A stretch of DNA of 64,000 nucleotides, taken from contig JAHREC010000049.1 in assembly GCA_020081605.1 (NCBI GenBank), positions 1,302,001 through 1,366,000 of the forward strand. The letters are read 5' to 3'. The notes below the pieces were generated by a model, which saw only the letters and a list, made by a program, of their open reading frames with translations, did no database searches and had not been told where the DNA came from. Source of the stretch: Albifimbria verrucaria. Its lineage: Eukaryota > Ascomycota > Sordariomycetes > Hypocreales > Stachybotryaceae. Shown here piece after piece: positions 58,534-64,000 of the stretch (positions are counted from its first letter, which is position 1; each line of letters starts with the position of its first letter). A program made the translations under genes and the position numbers.

Positions 58534-60997
58534 ATGCCTGCTCCTGTGGGAAATCCACAGACTCTCTACGATAAGGTCCTGTCGGCCCATATCGTCGATG
58601 AGAAGCTCGACGGAACCATCCTCCTATACATCGGTTTGTTGTCCCTCCCTTGCTTGCCTTCCCCTCTATCTCGCGATCCCACCAGAGGGAAGCTTATCAA
58701 CACCCCACTAACACCATGGCCGCCCACCAGACCGTCACCTTGTCCACGAAGTGACCTCTCCTGTAAGCCGACTTCAAAACCGTCTCTGTTGTGCGACCAA
58801 CCCTAACAGTTCTATAGCAAGCATTTGAGGGTCTCAAGAACGCCGGCCGCAAAGTTCGTCGCCCAGACTGCACTCTGGCCACCACTGACCACGTATGTAT
58901 CTCCCTTTCTCCCCTTCTTCTAAACCAATTCCCAAAAGGGACACAAAGCTGACCATACTGCGCCTCGCAGAATGTTCCCACCTCTTCGCGCAAGTCCATG
59001 AAGGACATTGCCTCCTTCATCCAAGAAGACGACTCGCGGACCCAGTGCGTTACCCTGGAGGAGAACGTCAAGGACTTTGGCCTCACCTACTTCGGCCTCG
59101 GTGATAAGCGACAGGGCATCGTCCATGTCATCGGTCCTGAACAGGGCTTCACCCTTCCTGGTACCACCGTCGTCTGCGGCGACAGCCATACCTCCACACA
59201 TGGTGCCTTCGGTGCTCTGGCCTTTGGCATTGGTACCAGTGAGGTCGAGCACGTCCTCGCCACCCAGTGCCTCATCACAAAGCGCAGCAAGAACATGAGG
59301 ATACAGGTCGACGGAGAGCTGACCCCTGGTGTCAGCTCCAAGGACGTCGTCCTCCACGCCATTGGCAAGATTGGCACCGCCGGTGGTACCGGTGCTGTCA
59401 TTGAGTTCTGCGGATCCGTCATTCGCAACCTAAGCATGGAGGCCCGTATGTCCATCTGTAACATGTCCATCGAGGGTGGTGCCCGTGCCGGTATGGTCGC
59501 TCCCGACGAGAACACCTTCGAGTACCTCAAGGGCCGCCCTCTGGCTCCCAAGTTCGGCTCCGATGAGTGGAACCGCGCCGTGGCTTACTGGAAGACTCTC
59601 CAGTCGGATCCTGGTGCCAAGTACGACATTGACGTCTTCATCGACGCCAAGGACATTGTGCCTACCGTCACTTGGGGTACAAGCCCTGAGGACGTTGTCC
59701 CCATCACTGGTGTTGTTCCCGACCCTGAGAGCTTTGCCGATGAGGCCAAGAAGGCTACTGGCCGCCGAATGTTGGAGTACATGGGCCTGACTGCTGGTAC
59801 TCCTATGGAGGACATCGTTGTTGACAAGGTCTTCATTGGCTCCTGCACAAACTCAAGAATTGAGGACATCCGAGCTGCTGCTCATGTCGTCAAGGGCAAG
59901 AAGATTGCCTCCAACATTAAACGCGCCATGGTTGTTCCTGGCTCTGGTCTCGTCAAGACTCAGGCAGAGGAAGAGGGTCTGGACCAGATCTTCGTGGATG
60001 CCGGCTTTGAGTGGAGGGAAGCTGGTTGCAGTATGTGCCTGGGCATGAACCCCGATATCTTGTCTCCTCAGGAGCGTTGTGCCAGTACTTCGAACCGAAA
60101 CTTCGAGGGCCGCCAAGGTGCAGGTGGTCGCACCCATCTGATGTCCCCGTCATGGCTGCCGCTGCTGCCATCGTCGGCAAGCTGGCCGATGTACGAAAGG
60201 TCTCCGAGTACACCTCTAGCCCCCACATCGGAGCCCGCACCACTCCCACGGAGAAGGCCCACCGCGACGAGAGAATCGAGCAAGATTCCCTGGATCGGGA
60301 CATGCTGACCGATCAGCCTCAAGATACCCAGCCCCACACCAACACTCTCACTCCCGTCACCGAATCGGCTGGTCTCCCCAAGTTCCTCAGCCTGAAGGGC
60401 ATTGCTGCGCCCTTGAACATGTCAAATGTTGACACCGATGCTATCATTCCCAAGCAGTTCCTTAAGACCATCAAGCGTACTGGACTAGGCAGTGCTGCCT
60501 TCCATGCTCTGCGTTACAACGCTGACGGCTCTGAGAACCCTTCGTTCGTCTTGAACAAGGACCCTTACCGCAAGGCCAAGATTCTGGTTGTCACCGGCCC
60601 CAACTTCGGCTGCGGTAGCTCGCGAGAGCACGCTCCTTGGGCTCTCCTCGATTTCGGCATTAAGTCTGTTATTGCGCCGTCTTTCGCCGATATCTTCTTC
60701 AACAACACCTTCAAGAACGGCATGCTGCCTATCGTCATCGACAACAAGTCGGATCTTGATGCCATCGCCGGTGAGGCCGAGGCTGGACGGGAGATTGAGG
60801 TTGACCTGCCCAACCAGCTCATCAAGAATGCCGCAGGCGAGCCCATCTGCCGCTTCAATGTTGAGGAGTTCAGGAAACACTGCCTGGTCAACGGTCTGGA
60901 TGACATTGGTCTGACCATGCAAATGGAGGACAAGATTGTGGACTTTGAGAAGAAGAGGACGGAAGAAACCCCTGGTTGGATGGAAGTGGTTACTTGA
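58534..60997 (+). CDS. leu1: 3-isopropylmalate dehydratase (isopropylmalate isomerase)
   Basis: Leu1 interconverts 2- and 3-isopropylmalate in leucine synthesis using a [4Fe-4S] cluster; the fungal enzyme is a fusion of bacterial LeuC and LeuD. The start at 58534 gives [20 protein letters not shown]. Introns are 58634-58730, 58763-58817 and 58893-58970. LeuC-part motifs include [20 protein letters not shown] and the cluster cysteines in [18 protein letters not shown] and [10 protein letters not shown]. The LeuD part shows [18 protein letters not shown] and [21 protein letters not shown] one-C loss at 60145-60148 breaks the frame at [15 protein letters not shown] in the linker. With it the protein is 744 residues, family-sized. 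The stop at 60997 is convergent with the next gene. Confidence 0.95.
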
Positions 60998-61358
60998 GGC
61001 GAGGCCGCGGTGGACAGTTGGCAGCTAAGGCTGTGCCTGTTCCCACTACGAACAGGGGCGAGGAGAAGAAGGAGCCTCTGGAGTGGTAATTGGGAAGCAA
61101 TGTATATTGTGGTTATTGTCATGGCAAAGTGCTATTATCTTGATATTTAGAAGCAGCCCCCGGCTCTGCCCGGTGTAAAGGATGGGATTAGGCAAGGAAG
61201 AATGCGACATACCTATAATGAGGTAGGAGGACAGAATCGCGGCTGTTGAAAAGCTCGCCTGGAATGAATTTACGAATACTGAGCAATTAGCTCATTCTCA
61301 ATCTGCATTGCCAACAATACTCATTTGTGACTAAACTGTCTGACAAGTCGGCTTGGGA
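60998..61358. other. Convergent 3' intergenic region, leu1 / rkm5
   Basis: A 361-bp interval between two stop codons, probably 3' UTRs. No gene is seen. Confidence 0.55.
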
Positions 61359-62415
61359 TCATGAATCTCTGAGCAGGCCTATGTGAACCACAAACCCAGC
61401 ACTAGAGCGTAACTTTTCCGGGAGGAACTTGTCCGGCACCCTCCAAACATGGAATGACTGGTGGAAAGCCGTGAGCCATGACTGGAACACCTCGTCGTTC
61501 CTCAGCTGCTGGGCAATTATGCAGAGGCACGGCCGCTCAGCCGCATCGGCGTCAGAAGAACGAAGTCGACAGATGTCAACGCACGCCTGCACAAGCGGCT
61601 GGACAAGAGCGTAGTTGAAAACGCAATCGCATGCGATTACTGCGTCAAAGCTACGCACGCCATCAAGGCCAGTCAGGGAGGGCGTCACCTCGTCAGTCTC
61701 CCAGTCAAGCGCTTGGAAGATGATGGATCCAAGCTTTGCTGCGCTTGACGGCGCAGACTTGCCCTTCCGGGAACGGGCAGCGGCGGGGCGGGTTGGCTGA
61801 TTCTCTTGGAGGTTCTGCTGGACGAGCTTGTGGACGTACTGCTGGTCGGAGAGGACGTAGTGCGCAATGCGCGGGGATAAGGCCAGAGCGTTGAGAGGTG
61901 AGATGCCGCAGCCAAGTTCAATGACAGTGGCAGCGGAGGGCTCAAGGGCGCCGGAGGTGAAGAGGATGTTGTCTGGTGAGGCGAGCCATTGGGCAAAGAG
62001 AGGCGTAACCTTCCACAGGACTGGGCACAGACAGAGTTAACGAAGGTGTCAGGCTTTTTAGAGTGGCAGATTCGAAATCAGGTATCGACTTACCAGCACC
62101 TGTTGTGCCGCCTGCGCGGTTTGAAGAAAGGACAGTAGGGGACTGGTGAAGGGTGAACTCCCGGTCTCCTATGGCGACCTCGACCGTCTGGGCTTTGGGG
62201 TCAAGGAAGCCGAGGTTCTGAGATGGGATTGGTTGGGAGTAGAGCAGGAATGTCTCTATTTTCGTTTCGTTAGCTATTTGTGCATAGAATCAAGTTGCTG
62301 ATAGTCTCGTAGCATTCTTTCGTCTTCCAGTTGATCCAAAGATGGGGGCCATCTTACCCTCGTCAACGTCTTCAATCTCAGCCTCGAGCTGGGCGGTGAG
62401 AGCCTCGTGCCCCAT
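61359..62415 (-). CDS. rkm5: Ribosomal protein lysine methyltransferase, Rkm5 type
   Basis: A seven-beta-strand, S-adenosylmethionine-dependent lysine methyltransferase. Yeast Rkm5 methylates ribosomal protein L1. The gene is intact in three exons: 62415-62358, 62255-62094 and 62020-61359, with introns of 102 and 73 bp (GTAAGA and GTAAGT donors). The product is 293 residues. Visible blocks are ETFLLYSQPIPSQNLGFLD, TTGAVLWKVTPLFAQWL, the SAM-binding motif I VIELGCGISPLNALAL, HYVLSDQQYVHKLVQQNL (acidic strand-2 end) and the post-I block FDAVIACDCVFNYALVQPL, which corresponds to the (D/N)xxY-type substrate motif region. The total length is a multiple of three with no break. The Rkm5 assignment rests on my recollection of the family pattern and is good but not certain. 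Confidence 0.85.
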
Positions 62416-62852
62416 CGAGTTTTCTGGACGTGGCTTGGAGATTTGATCCTCCCAAGAGCAGAATTTTATCCGTTGGTGATTTCTCTTGGTCGTATTGTAA
62501 GAAGTTATCAAGGCAAAGCCATTGTGTCGAAGTGTAGTTGATTTTGGCTCTTGCTTAATTCAGCGACGACCCATCTCGATACTGTGAAGCGGCCTACCCT
62601 ACCCTATACACACATCTCAACTTCCGGAACGTGCTATTCTTCGTTTTGGACTGTGCCAGCTGAACTTCTTCTTTTCTTTTTCTTATTCTTGAACCAGTCA
62701 GTTATCTTCTTCAAGTTGCTTAGTAAGGTCGGGTGCAGGAGGGTCGCATTAACTATATCTTGTGTAGCCTCGACCAGAAGCTGAACCTGTGAACTCCGAC
62801 TTTTACTTGTAGCTTGAAACTGACCCTAGGAGCAAACGCGTTAACACCCAAA
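62416..62852. other. Divergent intergenic region, rkm5 / uncharacterised gene
   Basis: A 437-bp interval between two start codons with a TTTTCTT-rich stretch near 62668-62690. It should contain both promoters. No gene is seen. Confidence 0.55.
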
Positions 62853-63638
62853 ATGCCTTCAAGAACTCTCGATCCTCTCGATACGATCTGCATGGAGATA
62901 AAGGAGAAGGGATACCACATTATAGAGGATGAAGACATAGGTGATCGTGTTGCTAGGCTTCTTCGGAATGGCTTCAGTCAGCAAACGGCCGCTGCGCTTC
63001 GCCTCTGTAAGGAGGAGATCCTCGACAACGATGTAGGTTTAGTCAAACGGAAAGTTACGAGAAGACGACCATCTCTAATAGTTGTTAGGATAACTGGGCC
63101 GTCATCGAGAGGCTTGTCGAGAGCCCAACGATAGGCTTTTGTCAGGCATGGGGCCAGACCCGAGAGTTCTACTGTTTGATGAGCAGCCCGACCCTGCCAT
63201 GCACGGCGCCGTTCGCCATGGTAATGACGCTTTGCTCAAAAACACCAAGATTAGTCTTGGGGATGGTTCCCATTCGGAGATACTCAAGCCCAAGCTGGGA
63301 ACAAACGGGTTGCTGCGTGTTAGTAGAGAGCGCTTGGATGAGCTTGACATCACTCGGCCAGAGAATGACCTTGAAAAGGGGGCATGTAAGATATTCTCGA
63401 ACCGGCTGTCGAAAACCATGCTGACCGTCAAAGCATTCTAATGGACGCACGAGTGGTATGGTCGATTGCCCGAGGCAAAGTCATATTTACCGGGCTCATG
63501 GCCCCAGAAACAACGAGGACCATGGATCCGATATCTGTACCCGCAAGGGCTGACTTCGTCGCCGTTCTGAGAGATATGGAGTTGGGATGCTCGGGATTAC
63601 CCGCCAGATTCAAGCTGGTAAACACGCCACGACCGTAA
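62853..63638 (+). CDS. Uncharacterised protein of about 243 residues
   Basis: I do not recognise this family. The start at 62853 gives MPSRTLDPLDTICMEIKEKG, followed by EDIGDRVARLLRNGFSQQTA. A 56-bp intron (63033-63088, GTAGGT donor, CTAAT branch) joins it to NWAVIERLVESPTIGFCQAW. Then come FDEQPDPAMHGAVRHGNDAL, KISLGDGSHSEILKPKLG and a last block DARVVWSIARGKVIFTGLMA. Single-base losses near 63170 and 63437 break the frame. With both and the intron the length is a multiple of three, stopping at 63638, which supports a real gene. The His/Asp-rich middle and the beta-rich end could suit a cupin-like or 2-oxoglutarate-oxygenase-like fold, but this is speculation. Confidence 0.55.
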
Positions 63639-64000
63639 GTGAAACTTTGCAAAGCCAGACAAACGACCCTAGGCGAGGTCATGATCTAGTGGTCGTGGCT
63701 CTAGTAGCCGTGGCGACCCAACGGATAGACGAGAGGAAACAGCGACTAACTGAACAATAGAGAGACTCTTTGTCCTACTTGCCGGGGCGAGAAGAGGAAC
63801 AAAACAGGAGTCGACTGCGGTGATTGCGATGGAGATGGAATTAGGAAGCCATGAGCGCTTCTACGTCGAGCCGCAAAGGTAGGGTGGCTGGCTGGGACTG
63901 GGCTATCGATGACGGTAACAACGGATAGTCATGTTTCATTTGTAGGGTTGTTATGATGATTTACCTCTCATATGTCTAATGATACTTACTTCTTGGCACA
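63639..64000. other. Right-edge region
   Basis: The last 362 bp contain no frame I can support. It may be the 3' UTR of the preceding gene or the promoter of a gene beyond the edge. Confidence 0.4.

Overview
The window is nuclear DNA of a filamentous ascomycete, most likely a Sordariomycete (class fairly sure, order not). The evidence is many short spliceosomal introns of about 48-110 bp with GTANGT/GTGAGT donors, CTAAC/CTGAC branch sites and YAG acceptors, GC-rich third codon positions, and fungal-only families (Csf1, Nur1, DUF3669, Zn2Cys6). Genes sit on both strands without operons. I saw no tRNA, rRNA, CRISPR array or complete transposon.

Layout. 1-7731 (-): N-terminal part of the giant lipid-transfer protein Csf1, running off the left edge. 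8396-10269 (+): Ost-alpha/TMEM184-type membrane protein. 10838-13070 (+): regulator with two different zinc-binding modules. 13623-16845 (-): exocyst subunit Sec5. 17583-19067 (+): mitochondrial NAD-isocitrate dehydrogenase subunit 1. 19817-21019 (-): F-box protein. 21020-25348: 4.3 kb without a credible gene. 25349-28647 (-): second, larger F-box protein. 31013-33041 (+): proline-rich protein with a transglutaminase-like domain. 33594-35407 (-): MFS drug/H+ antiporter. 37475-38942 (+): Alg7. 39691-42439 (-): PHD+SET protein of the Set3 type. 42440-45533: GC-rich upstream DNA changing near 45.09 kb to AT-rich DNA. 45534-46535 (-): DUF3669 protein inside that AT-rich pocket, followed by decayed DNA to about 49.4 kb. 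49736-50385 (+): NPC2-like sterol/lipid-binding protein. 50714-51265 (-): V-ATPase subunit F. 52034-53477 (+): nuclear rim protein Nur1. 54015-57015 (+): unrecognised coiled-coil protein with a hydrophobic C-terminus. 58534-60997 (+): isopropylmalate isomerase Leu1. 61359-62415 (-): Rkm5-type lysine methyltransferase. 62853-63638 (+): unrecognised protein.

About 15 of the 19 genes, including ones expected to be essential or required for normal growth (sec5, alg7, idh1, leu1), have reading frames broken by the loss of one, sometimes two, bases, nearly always in a short run of one base, usually C or G. When these are allowed for, family-length proteins appear and the total coding length becomes a multiple of three in most genes. 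This looks like homopolymer error in an unpolished long-read assembly, not gene death. The coordinates below span each whole gene, across introns and breaks.

Most of the window is core housekeeping: secretion (Sec5), N-glycan initiation (Alg7), the TCA cycle (Idh1), leucine synthesis (Leu1), vacuolar acidification (Vma7), sterol and lipid movement (NPC2, Csf1), and chromatin or nuclear-rim organisation (Set3, Nur1). The accessory-looking part is about 45.1-49.7 kb. I found no clearly new multi-gene system. The most interesting items are the DUF3669 protein, which carries kinase-like motifs, the decayed AT-rich DNA beside it, and two conserved-looking genes of unknown function (54015-57015 and 62853-63638).
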